From NCBI GenBank assembly GCA_015222405.1, contig JADFVG010000199.1, positions 1-8,813 on the forward strand: DNA of 8,813 nt, given 5' to 3'. Positions 1 to 7,070 of the stretch are shown one piece after another. This stretch comes from Chloroflexota bacterium. GTDB lineage: Bacteria; Chloroflexota; Dehalococcoidia; E44-bin15. Within the stretch, counting starts at the first letter, position 1, and each line of letters opens with the position of its first letter. A model generated the notes under the pieces. That model saw nothing but the letters and a program-made list of their open reading frames with translations, made no database searches and had not been told where the DNA came from. Both the position numbers and the translations under genes were made by a program.

Positions 1-160
1 AAGTCCTGCACGATTTTTCATCGATGGAATGCTCCTTGTAGTGAGAATGGCATGTTGTCCCGTTGGCTTGATGAGGAGGTGTCATAAGCGCGAAAACGTG
101 TAGAAGGCTAGTTATGTATGTTATCCCCGTTTGAATTACAGAGACAGCAAGGAGGCATCT
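1..160. other. leader region upstream of the first oxidoreductase gene; no gene supported
   Basis: No complete gene is supported here. Two + frames are open from the left edge: one to a TAA at 85-87 and one to a TAG at 101-103. Either could be the last 28-33 codons of an upstream gene, but neither translation is recognisable. A GAGGAGGTG stretch at 74-81 resembles a ribosome-binding site, yet only a very short frame follows it. An AT-rich patch lies at about 112-124. I could not pair it convincingly with a -35 box, so no promoter is called. Confidence 0.4.
149..155 (+). promoter_or_regulatory. Shine-Dalgarno site that fixes the start of the first oxidoreductase
   Basis: AAGGAGG lies five bases before the GTG at 161. 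This is a near-perfect ribosome-binding site at normal spacing. It argues for GTG-161 rather than the in-frame TTG at 131, which has no purine-rich site in front of it. Confidence 0.8.
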
Positions 161-1861
161 GTGAATAAAGAAGAAAGGTATGATTTTGTCATTGTAGGCG
201 GGGGCCCCAACGGCACAGCATTAGCAGCATATCTGGCCAAGAGTGGACAGAGCGTCTGCGTTTTGGAGGAAAGGCCAGAGTCCGGGGGAGGTTGTGAGAA
301 CACCGAGCCCATACCCGGGGTGCGCATCGACCCCCACACTACCTACATGTATGCTGGAGCAGCCCCCGGCTTCGACCAGCTTGAGCTGTGGAAGCATGGC
401 TTCCGCATGGACTGGAGACCAGGCATGGCTGGGACAGCCATAGAAGAACGCATGCGGCTAGGTGTTTTGACCACCGAGGGAGCGGTGCCGCTTGTCGACA
501 AGGACATTCTAGGCTGGGCCAAGATATGCGGCTTCATCGGTGATCCTCCGTTTGCCAGAGAGCTATTGCGCGCCATCTACTGGTGCCCTCCTCACCCCCC
601 TGAAGTGGAGATAACACCGGAAAATATCCCCTACATGCAGGTGTATAAGCAGTACGCCCCAGACATTTGGACCGAAGAACTGCTCGACATGACCATGTGG
701 GAGCTCATGGACGAGTATATGGAGACCGAGGCCAATAAGGTACAAATGGCCATGATAGCCTGGTACTCAGGTGCCAGCCCTGAGTGGGAGGGAGTGGCTG
801 TCCCCTCCCTCGGCGGAGCACTACTGTTGCAGTATGCCCAAACAACGCCGCCCCGCGGCGGGATGCACGGCTATTTCCACTCCATTATCCGCTGCGCCAT
901 GGCCCACGGAGCGGTGATACGCACTATTTGTCCCGTGGATGAGATCATCATCCGCGAGGGACGGGCAGTGGGAGTTCGCCTCAGGGATACCGCCGCCTGG
1001 GGGGAGAAGACCATCTGGGCCAACAAGGCAGTGGTCAGCGCGGTTGATGTTCAGCAGACCTTTCTCGATCTGATTGGGCAGCAACACATTGATGTCGGCC
1101 TCATGCAACAGATAAAGGACATTAGCCTCAAGGGCTCCAGCATCTATGTCTCCCACTTCCTTTTCCGTGAGCCGCCTCGATACCGCTCCAAGTTCAAGGG
1201 CAGGGAGGAGATGGTTGCGGACGGTTTGGTGTACCCCTGCGACTCCCGTGAGCTTTATTATGAGCACATAATGGATATCAATGCGCGCAAGGGCAGCCCA
1301 TCCCTGCCACCAGAGAAAGTGATATGGATATCATGCGGGAGCAAGAGGAATATCCCTGACGCCTGCCGCGTCCCCGATCGCACCCTGGTCTCCCCTTTCT
1401 ACGTTATCGTTCCCCCGCCGGAGTACCACGTGGGTGGCCCTGACGCCTTAAACAAGGAGAAGGATAAGTGGGACGCTTATATGCTCAAGGCCTACAGCCA
1501 GGTGGTGGAGAACGCTGAGCCCCCTAATCTAGTTGCCCAGTGGTCAAACACCCCTTGGGAGTCCGAGCATCGCAATGTTGGGCTCATCGGCGGCGGCTGG
1601 TACAGCACTCGCCACTGCAATGACCAGTGGTGGACCAACCGTCCTTTGCCTGAGTATTCTCGATACCGCTCTCCCATCGACGGGCTTTACTTCTGCCACC
1701 AGTCATCTGGTCATCCTGGAGGGCTGGCATTGATGGCCATCCCCTACAACCTGATGCACATCCTCATTGAGGATGGCTTGGTTGAGCCTGGCGACTGGTG
1801 GTACCCATCGCCGTGGTACATACCGGAGCAGGGTAAGATATCAGCGGTACCTCGTAAATAA
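161..1861 (+). CDS. FAD-dependent oxidoreductase, phytoene desaturase/CrtI-like superfamily (copy 1)
   Basis: Predicted soluble flavoprotein of 566 residues, starting at GTG-161. Seen: an N-terminal Rossmann FAD-binding fold, with strand YDFVIVGGGPNG (GGGPNG at residues 13-18), the ribose-binding acidic residue Glu36 after VCVLEE, and a GGG turn at 42-44. A C-terminal FAD/substrate motif, GLYFCHQSSGHPGG, lies around residues 507-520. Known: this arrangement is typical of the CrtI/PYROXD2-type amine-oxidase-like superfamily (COG1233), whose members desaturate, isomerise or oxidise hydrophobic substrates; 500-570 residues is a usual length. The next gene, 45 bp downstream on the same strand, is a diverged relative, so the two probably form one operon and perhaps a heteromer. 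No carotenoid synthesis gene is in view, so a carotenoid role should not be assumed. The C-terminal motif departs from the usual CGAS..PGG form, which suggests a different substrate. Superfamily confident, reaction unknown. Confidence 0.85.
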   Translation: MNKEERYDFVIVGGGPNGTALAAYLAKSGQSVCVLEERPESGGGCENTEPIPGVRIDPHTTYMYAGAAPGFDQLELWKHGFRMDWRPGMAGTAIEERMRLGVLTTEGAVPLVDKDILGWAKICGFIGDPPFARELLRAIYWCPPHPPEVEITPENIPYMQVYKQYAPDIWTEELLDMTMWELMDEYMETEANKVQMAMIAWYSGASPEWEGVAVPSLGGALLLQYAQTTPPRGGMHGYFHSIIRCAMAHGAVIRTICPVDEIIIREGRAVGVRLRDTAAWGEKTIWANKAVVSAVDVQQTFLDLIGQQHIDVGLMQQIKDISLKGSSIYVSHFLFREPPRYRSKFKGREEMVADGLVYPCDSRELYYEHIMDINARKGSPSLPPEKVIWISCGSKRNIPDACRVPDRTLVSPFYVIVPPPEYHVGGPDALNKEKDKWDAYMLKAYSQVVENAEPPNLVAQWSNTPWESEHRNVGLIGGGWYSTRHCNDQWWTNRPLPEYSRYRSPIDGLYFCHQSSGHPGGLALMAIPYNLMHILIEDGLVEPGDWWYPSPWYIPEQGKISAVPRK

Positions 1862-1906
1862 AGAGAGGAACAAAGCGTATCAATCCAAAAGAGAAAGGAG
1901 CATGCG

Positions 1907-3544
1907 ATGACACAAGAGCCTCCGAAGATCTTTGATGAGTTTCCCAATGAAAGCGATTGGGACGTCGTTGTTATAGGAGGTGGACCCAACGGGCTGATGG
2001 CGGCAGCCTACCTGGCCAAGGCTGGGGTGAAGGTTGCTGTGCTAGAGCGTCGCTACGAGGCTGGAGGTGGACTGGCTACTGAGGAGATCCTCTTTCCCTG
2101 CTACTACTCCAACATGCATGCCATCTACCACTTGATGGTGGACTACATGCCTGTGATCAAGGACTTCAACCTCGACCGCCACGCCCTTATCTGGGTCAAG
2201 CCCAACTACCAGACAGGCATGGTATTCGAGGACGGCAAGTCTCTGCTTATGACACGCATGATAGAAGACACCAAGGACTCCATCAGCAAGTATTCATTCA
2301 AGGATGCCATTGCATTTGGCAAGCTGATGCGCACTTGGAGGCGGATCGTAAGTGAGATAGTAGGCCCTGCCACCTATCTCCCGCCTGTGCCTCCCCTGGA
2401 GCTCACCGTAGCTATGCAGCGCACCGAGATCGGCCAGGAGATGATGGATATCACCGAGCGCAGCCCTCTGGAGCTGATAACCGATGCCTTTGAGAACGAC
2501 CGGGTGCGGGCCCTCATGCTATATGTCAGTTGCATGTGGGGACTGGACCCCAGGGAGAGCGGGATAGGCTTCTTTGTTCCCCTCCTTCTCGACCGGGGGA
2601 TGAACAAGTGTTACTGCTACGGCGGTTCGCACAAGTTTGCCGGCGCCCTGCTACGGGAGATAATCCAGAACGGGGGAACGATACTGGATGCTTCTACGGT
2701 GACCAAGATCATCATGGAGAACGGCCATGTTGCCGGGGTTGAGACCTCTGAGGGGCGTACCCTGCGGAGCAAAGTGGTCATGTCCAGTCTCGACCCCCAC
2801 ACTACCTTCCTTGACCTTGTCGGCGCTGACAGTTTGCCAGGAACGCTGAAGGAGTTAGTGGAGGCTTGGAAGTATGATAAGTGGAGCTTCTATACCCTGC
2901 ACCTTGCCACCAAGGAGCAGCCGCAATATGCCTGCGACGACCCCTGGATCAACGAGACGTTCATGAATATCTTCGGCTTCGAGAGCAGCGACCAGGTCCT
3001 GGCCCACTGGGACAATGTGATCGCAGGTAAGGTGGGGGATAATCTCGGCGGCCATTCCACCTGCGAGAGCTTCTTCGATCCCCACCTCGCCCGAATGCCG
3101 GGGCATGTTTCCTTCTTCCAGATGCATGCCCCCTACGAGATTGAAGGCGGCTGGGAGACACGGGGTAAGGAGCTCCAGGAGGCAATCTTGGACAAGTGGC
3201 AGCGGGCGGCCCCCAACATGACGCGGGAGAACATTATCAAAATCGTCACCGAGACCCCGGTGGACATCGAGACCCGTTTCCCGAATATGCGCCGCGGGGC
3301 AATCAAGCACGGCGACTATAACCCATTGCAGCTCGGCTATTTCCGCCCCAACACCGATTGCTCCACCTCCAAGACACCCGTCGAGGGTCTCTACCTGTGT
3401 GGCGCCTCCGCCTATCCCGGAGGTCTGGTCACCGGCGGGCCGGGCTATGTCGCGGTCAATAAGGTAGCTGAGGACATGGGGATCAAGAAGTGGTGGACAC
3501 CTACAGCCGAGATGGAGAAGTATACTAAGACCTATATGCAATGA
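1907..3544 (+). CDS. FAD-dependent oxidoreductase, phytoene desaturase/CrtI-like superfamily (copy 2)
   Basis: Predicted flavoprotein of 545 residues. ATG-1907 is preceded by AAAGGAG (1894-1900) at six-base spacing, so the start is well supported. Seen: the Rossmann motif VVVIGGGPNG (GGGPNG at 24-29), Glu47 closing the second strand (VAVLERR), the GGG turn at 53-55, and the family's canonical C-terminal signature GLYLCGASAYPGG followed by a glycine-rich TGGPGY near residues 492-512. It keeps the classical CrtI-like ending better than its upstream neighbour. Both proteins share the N-terminal layout and a central SxY.....F/LxxxxxP.Y region, which supports paralogy. No signal peptide or transmembrane segment is apparent. 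As with the neighbour, the hydride donor and acceptor cannot be read from sequence; a desaturase, isomerase or saturase of a lipid-like substrate is possible. Confidence 0.87.
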   Translation: MTQEPPKIFDEFPNESDWDVVVIGGGPNGLMAAAYLAKAGVKVAVLERRYEAGGGLATEEILFPCYYSNMHAIYHLMVDYMPVIKDFNLDRHALIWVKPNYQTGMVFEDGKSLLMTRMIEDTKDSISKYSFKDAIAFGKLMRTWRRIVSEIVGPATYLPPVPPLELTVAMQRTEIGQEMMDITERSPLELITDAFENDRVRALMLYVSCMWGLDPRESGIGFFVPLLLDRGMNKCYCYGGSHKFAGALLREIIQNGGTILDASTVTKIIMENGHVAGVETSEGRTLRSKVVMSSLDPHTTFLDLVGADSLPGTLKELVEAWKYDKWSFYTLHLATKEQPQYACDDPWINETFMNIFGFESSDQVLAHWDNVIAGKVGDNLGGHSTCESFFDPHLARMPGHVSFFQMHAPYEIEGGWETRGKELQEAILDKWQRAAPNMTRENIIKIVTETPVDIETRFPNMRRGAIKHGDYNPLQLGYFRPNTDCSTSKTPVEGLYLCGASAYPGGLVTGGPGYVAVNKVAEDMGIKKWWTPTAEMEKYTKTYMQ

Positions 3545-3595
3545 GGGATTGTAGCTGACCTTATTCAAAAAGGGGGAGGCGGGGGAGGTGAGGCA

Positions 3596-3690
3596 GTGAA
3601 GAAGACGCTCGTTCTAGTGTTGTGGCGGTGTGCCTAGCTGCTAGTTTGGGGTTTGCCTTGGTAGCCAGCGCTTCAGTAGGCGAGCAGTGA
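3596..3690 (+). pseudogene. frameshifted remnant of a small secreted-protein gene (signal peptide split in two frames)
   Basis: A GTG at 3596 stands seven bases after GGAGG (3584-3588), within GGGGGAGGTG, an excellent ribosome-binding site. The frame reads VKKTLVLVLWRCA and stops at TAG 3635-3637. From 3625 the other frame reads AVCLAASLGFALVASASVGEQ and stops at TGA 3688-3690. Joined by one extra base near 3620-3625, the two halves make a textbook signal peptide: a KK start, a long hydrophobic core and an ASA cleavage site. This fits the broken 5' end of an exported-protein gene or a sequencing indel; the mature part is missing either way, since only a few residues follow the cleavage site. 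It lies 51 bp after the second oxidoreductase and could once have been the third gene of that operon. The short length means chance cannot be excluded. Confidence 0.4.
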
Positions 3691-3748
3691 AGGAGCTAAC
3701 ACCTGTGTCCTGCTTGTCGCGGAGCGAGTCGGATTTCCTTGAAGGGGG

Positions 3749-5215
3749 CTACCGGGCATCCCGGCTCAGCCTCTTTACCTCATTCCCCCGGGCATCGCGG
3801 ATAATGACCTCCAGGGGCATGTGTCCAGGTAATGAGTGAGTGGCACAGGCGAGGCAGGGATCATAAGCCCGGAATGCCATCTCCACCATGTTGAGAAGCC
3901 CCTGGTCGATGTTCCCTTTCTTGATTAGACTCTGAGCCGCCTTTTTCACTGACATGCACATTCCGGCATTGTTCATACCGGTGGCTACGATAAGGTTGAC
4001 CTTGGTTATGATTCCGTCCTCATCCGTCCAGTAGTGATGGAGTAGTGTCCCCCTCGGTGCCTCAACGCAGCCAACCCCCTCGGTTGGGGTGGCTTTGGGA
4101 ATAGTCCTAACCTCGTTGCTGGTAATATCCTTATCTGCAGCAAGCTCCAGCAGTCGCTCGGATGCATACATAATCTCCACCAGTCTTGCCCAGTTGAAGG
4201 CCAGCGTGGCATGGGAGGGTTTTCCTCCCAATATACTGAACATCTTCTGATAAGCCTCCTGCGCTAAAGGGGTAGCCATGCCATCGGCAACATTCAATCG
4301 AGCAAGGGAATTCACGCGGTAGATCCCACTCTCCCTACCATCAACCAAACCCTTCCAGCCCACGCCCTTTAAATAAGGGAATTTGAGATAGGACCAGGGT
4401 TCGACATGTTCTCCTATATAATTTAGGTAATCCTTCGGCTTGAACCTGGCATATTCCTTGCCTTCCTGATCCACCACCCTTATATCGCCGTCATAAAAGT
4501 TCACCATATTATTTTCATCCACCATCCCCATATAATATGTTTCATGGCGATAGATATCTCCGGTGATCAAGTCCGCCAGTTCCTTTTTCTTCAATATCAA
4601 ATTATCGAATAGCTCCAGACCAAACTGGGAGAACTCCACCAGAAACCGTCCCATGTCCTCTATTTGGTTTATCTCCTCTCCAGAGAGGGGTTTGGATATC
4701 CCGCCGGGGAGCCCGAAGACGGGGTGAGTGGCTTTGCCCCCGATCATCTCCTGAATCTTCTGCGCATAGGCTCTGGCGGTTATGACCTTTTTCCCAACGT
4801 CCAGACCTACCGCCTCTATCACACCCAAGATGTTTCTTTTCTCAGGTTCGGCGCTCGGTCCCAGAATGAAATCCGGGCCAGCCAAGGCATAAAAATGGGC
4901 CGCATGGCTATGTATTATGTGGGCACAATAGAAAAGCTCCCTTATTTTCTTAGCCACCTCTGGCGGTTCCACACCGAACACAGCGTCCACTGCCTTGGTT
5001 GAAGCTATATGGTGAGCGCCGGGACAGACTCCGCAGATGCGAGTGGTTATCCGGGGCATCTCCTCAACCGGTCTCCCCTCACAGAATCTTTCAAATCCCC
5101 TGAGTTCCACCACCTGAAAGAAGGCATCAGCTACATCGCCTTCTTCGTCCAGAAATATCTCGATCTTAGCCTCCCCCTCCAGTCTGGTTATAGGCTCGAT
5201 GGTGATTTTCTTCAT
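3749..5215 (-). CDS. mvhA: F420-non-reducing [NiFe] hydrogenase large subunit, group 3c (MvhA/VhuA type)
   Basis: Catalytic subunit carrying the NiFe(CN)2CO site that splits or forms H2 in the cytoplasm. Seen: the N-terminal ITRLEGEAKI (Glu13 conserved), the L1 motif RICGVCPGAHH with Cys61 and Cys64, and the L2 motif DPCLACATH with Cys454 and Cys457. These four cysteines are the expected metal ligands. His460 should be the last residue of the mature protein; the remaining 28 residues look like the C-terminal extension that a HycI/HyaD-type protease removes after nickel insertion. The length of 488 residues is normal for MvhA. No twin-arginine partner or membrane anchor is present, in line with a soluble group 3 enzyme. 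Its ATG overlaps the mvhG stop as ATGA; a weak GAGGG lies ten bases upstream, so translation is probably coupled to mvhG. It is the last gene of the operon. Odd point: RLEGE where RxEGH is usual. Confidence 0.95.
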   Translation of the reverse strand: MKKITIEPITRLEGEAKIEIFLDEEGDVADAFFQVVELRGFERFCEGRPVEEMPRITTRICGVCPGAHHIASTKAVDAVFGVEPPEVAKKIRELFYCAHIIHSHAAHFYALAGPDFILGPSAEPEKRNILGVIEAVGLDVGKKVITARAYAQKIQEMIGGKATHPVFGLPGGISKPLSGEEINQIEDMGRFLVEFSQFGLELFDNLILKKKELADLITGDIYRHETYYMGMVDENNMVNFYDGDIRVVDQEGKEYARFKPKDYLNYIGEHVEPWSYLKFPYLKGVGWKGLVDGRESGIYRVNSLARLNVADGMATPLAQEAYQKMFSILGGKPSHATLAFNWARLVEIMYASERLLELAADKDITSNEVRTIPKATPTEGVGCVEAPRGTLLHHYWTDEDGIITKVNLIVATGMNNAGMCMSVKKAAQSLIKKGNIDQGLLNMVEMAFRAYDPCLACATHSLPGHMPLEVIIRDARGNEVKRLSRDAR

Positions 5216-6195
5216 CTCTTTATTACCCTCTTATTAATTAGAGCCATGGGCAGGGTGAATCTGTAGAAAGTGCCCACTGGGTCCTTGATCTGGTTCATCA
5301 GCTTTTCCACATCCTCCTCAGAAAGCTTCTTCTCATCCTCTACCCCCAGGATAGAGGCGATAGCGCTGATCATCTTAGCTCCCTGATCCTCGACCTCAGC
5401 GGTCGGCCCCATGCATCCCCTACAGGGCATAAGAGCTTTGATACACCTGGCGCCACATCCCCCTCTGGTGGCGGGCCCCATGCACAATATCCCCTGTTCA
5501 AGCAGGCACCTCTGGGGATCAGGGATGACCTGGTGTGGCCTTACGATCTGCGAGATCATCTTATTTTCCCTGGTCAGGGGACATTCTTCGCAGAGCGTCT
5601 TATCTGAGGCGATCACCGTTCCCTTTGGCGGCAACTCGCCCGTCTTCATAAGCTCTATGATAGGCAGGAGCTTTTCGATCAGCTCTACCACGGGCGGACA
5701 TCCGGGGAGATAGTAATCGACATCCACAACTTGAGGTAAAGCCTTCCCCTCCTGATAAAGCTCGGGCAGGGTGAGGAGATAGCCTCCCTCCTTTACCTCC
5801 GTTTTAGGTACAGTGAAATCTGGATTCACAGTAGAGGGTGTATCCCGGTATACGGTTTCAAATATCGCCTCTTTGCTGGTGAGGTTGCAAAGTCCGGGGA
5901 TGCCCCCGAAGCAGGCGCAAGAGCCGAAGGCCATTAGGGCCTTCGATTTCTCTCTCAAGAGGTGGGCGATATGCTCTTGCGCCGATGTCCTTATGGTGCC
6001 GTGGTAAAGCCCAAGGTCTATCTCTCCTTCTCCGAACTCCTCAAGTTCTTTGAGCTTGAAGTCCATAGCCGTTGGCCAGAACACTATCTCGACTGCTGCC
6101 GCAAGGTCAAGTATCTTCTCATTGAGATCCAGAATAGCTATATCACACCCGGCGCATGTGGAGCCGAGCCCGATTGCGAGCTTTAGTTTCCTCAC
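5212..6195 (-). CDS. mvhG: F420-non-reducing [NiFe] hydrogenase small subunit (MvhG/VhuG type)
   Basis: Electron-transfer subunit that wires the NiFe site to MvhD through iron-sulfur clusters. It has 327 residues. Seen: proximal-cluster ligands in STCAGCD (Cys14, Cys17), FGSCACFGG (Cys93) and YYLPGCPP (Cys166). A C-terminal cysteine-rich part carries CEEC (202, 205), Cys230, Cys238, then CGARC (247, 251) and CRGC (258, 261), enough for two more clusters, as expected for Mvh-type small subunits. There is no twin-arginine signal, so the protein is cytoplasmic. The GTG start at 6195 is supported by AAAGGAG (6208-6202) at six-base spacing, and the motif-bearing N-terminus begins right after it. 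The first 53 bases overlap the end of the upstream mvhD; its stop overlaps the mvhA start by four bases. Confidence 0.93.
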   Translation of the reverse strand: MRKLKLAIGLGSTCAGCDIAILDLNEKILDLAAAVEIVFWPTAMDFKLKELEEFGEGEIDLGLYHGTIRTSAQEHIAHLLREKSKALMAFGSCACFGGIPGLCNLTSKEAIFETVYRDTPSTVNPDFTVPKTEVKEGGYLLTLPELYQEGKALPQVVDVDYYLPGCPPVVELIEKLLPIIELMKTGELPPKGTVIASDKTLCEECPLTRENKMISQIVRPHQVIPDPQRCLLEQGILCMGPATRGGCGARCIKALMPCRGCMGPTAEVEDQGAKMISAIASILGVEDEKKLSEEDVEKLMNQIKDPVGTFYRFTLPMALINKRVIKR

Positions 6196-6616
6196 GGCGA
6201 ACTCCTTTCCCCTTTAGAGGATTTGGTCCCAGTTCTTTTACCTCTTCGATGAAATCGGTGACCACCTGGGCAAACCTCTGCCCCTCCGCAGCGGAGACCC
6301 ACTCCAGCCTGACTCTCTGAGGCTCAAGCCCCATCTGAGAGAGGAGTCTCTTTATCAGGGCGACCTTTCTCCTGATTTTGTAGTTCCCTGCCATATAATG
6401 GCAATCGCCAGGATGGCAACCCCCGATGAACACACCATCAGCACCCATGCTGAGGGCATTAAGGATATGTTCTGGGTCGATGGCCCCGGAGCACATCACC
6501 CTTATCATCCTGAGGTTCGGCGGATATTGGATGCGGCTTATTCCGGCGAGATCGGCGCCAGCATAAGCGCACCAGTTGCAACAAAAGCCTATTATCCTCG
6601 GATCAAAGTCCTCCAC
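6143..6616 (-). CDS. mvhD: MvhD-type [2Fe-2S] hydrogenase delta subunit, copy B (next to mvhG)
   Basis: Adaptor that carries electrons from MvhG to HdrA through a [2Fe-2S] cluster. It has 157 residues and starts at GTG-6616. GGAGG, six bases upstream, lies inside the last codons of the preceding mvhD. Seen: cysteines at 13 and 16 (CNWCAYAG), 42 (MCSG), and 67 and 72 (GCHPGDCHY), the family's conserved set, plus an extra Cys12. By hand count, 78 of the first 134 residues are identical to copy A with no gaps, and residues 13-34 are all identical. After ELGPNPL (ending at residue 134) the family-like part is over, and a 23-residue, Arg/Lys-rich tail follows that is simply the mvhG ribosome-binding site and start read in another frame. 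A TAA sits one base out of frame right after Leu134 (6216-6214), so the tail may result from an indel. Confidence 0.92.
   Translation of the reverse strand: MEDFDPRIIGFCCNWCAYAGADLAGISRIQYPPNLRMIRVMCSGAIDPEHILNALSMGADGVFIGGCHPGDCHYMAGNYKIRRKVALIKRLLSQMGLEPQRVRLEWVSAAEGQRFAQVVTDFIEEVKELGPNPLKGKGVRREETKARNRARLHMRRV
6202..6208 (-). promoter_or_regulatory. Shine-Dalgarno site of mvhG inside the end of mvhD copy B
   Basis: On the minus strand AAAGGAG is followed by six bases and then the GTG at 6195. It establishes the mvhG start even though this lies within the preceding coding region, and so shows that the two genes truly overlap as the sequence stands. Confidence 0.75.
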
Positions 6617-6617
6617 G

Positions 6618-6668
6618 TTATACCTCCAGCAAAGCAGCGCCGATCATAGATGATACCTGGTCCCTCCT
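6618..6668 (-). repeat. duplicated hdrA-tail segment at the end of mvhD copy A (repeat copy 2)
   Basis: This stretch of 16 codons plus stop aligns with the last 15 codons plus stop of hdrA at 7071-7118. By hand, 35 of 48 aligned bases are identical, with one codon gap. In both places it is followed at once by an mvhD start. It marks the boundary of a direct tandem duplication of about 450 bp: unit 1 about 7118-6669, unit 2 about 6668-6215. Confidence 0.7.
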
Positions 6669-7070
6669 GAGCGGGCTTGGACCAAGCTGTCGTATACTTT
6701 GGGTAAAGCTACTAATTACGTGAGCCGCTTTTGGACCTTCAGATGCTCCAACCCACTCCAGCCTAAGCCGGTCGCGACCAATTCCGATATTTTCAAGGAG
6801 ACATTTTAAGCCCACAACTCTTCTTCGAGCACACAGGTTGCCCTTCATGTAATGGCATTCTCTTGGGTGGCAGCCACAAACGAGGACGCCGTCCGCACCT
6901 CGGGCAAACGCCTCTAATATCATCGCTTCATCTACTCGGCCAGAGCACATCAGCCTTATTACTCTTATGTTTGGTGGATATTGTATTCGACTTATCCCGG
7001 CAAGATCAGCGCCGGCATAGGCGCACCAGTTGCATAAGAAGGCGATTATCTTTGGCTCAAATTCATCCAT
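6618..7070 (-). CDS. mvhD: MvhD-type [2Fe-2S] hydrogenase delta subunit, copy A (next to hdrA), with an HdrA-derived C-terminal tail
   Basis: Second MvhD adaptor, 150 residues. The ATG at 7070 directly follows the hdrA stop (no spacer), with AAGG five bases upstream inside the hdrA end. Seen: the same ligand set as copy B (Cys13, 16, 42, 67, 72) and extra cysteines at 65, 80 and 90. Residues 1-134 are the MvhD domain. Residues 135-150, RRDQVSSMIGAALLEV, are not typical of MvhD but match the last residues of HdrA, RRDQVSAMIKAALKV (12 of 15 aligned positions identical). The simplest reading is that this copy arose by tandem duplication and acquired the end of hdrA at its junction. Whether it works with the same hydrogenase or links HdrA to another donor is not visible. 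MvhD-family assignment is secure; the division of labour between the copies is unknown. Confidence 0.92.
   Translation of the reverse strand: MDEFEPKIIAFLCNWCAYAGADLAGISRIQYPPNIRVIRLMCSGRVDEAMILEAFARGADGVLVCGCHPRECHYMKGNLCARRRVVGLKCLLENIGIGRDRLRLEWVGASEGPKAAHVISSFTQSIRQLGPSPLRRDQVSSMIGAALLEV
6623..6627 (-). promoter_or_regulatory. Shine-Dalgarno site of mvhD copy B within the end of copy A
   Basis: GGAGG on the minus strand, formed by the CTG GAG GTA codons of the copy A tail, lies six bases before the GTG at 6616. The same position before copy A has AAGG in the hdrA tail, so the site is part of the duplicated segment. Confidence 0.75.

Noticed and set aside
1..103. 3' end of an upstream protein gene in one of two open + frames
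   Set aside because: Both stretches are under 35 codons and unrecognisable; open frames of this size occur by chance.
131..160. TTG at 131 as the start of the first oxidoreductase (ten extra residues)
   Set aside because: No ribosome-binding site precedes it, whereas GTG-161 has AAGGAGG at five-base spacing and places the FAD strand at the usual distance from the N-terminus.
2855..3568. Long minus-strand frame of 237 codons opposite the second oxidoreductase
   Set aside because: It is antisense to a well-supported gene, its translation shows no recognisable domain, and it follows from the codon bias of the real gene.
3752..3764. CCGGG-CAT-CCCGG hairpin at the end of mvhA as a terminator
   Set aside because: The stem is only five pairs, lies within the last codons, and no T-run follows on either strand. 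I saw no clear terminator in the convergent gap.
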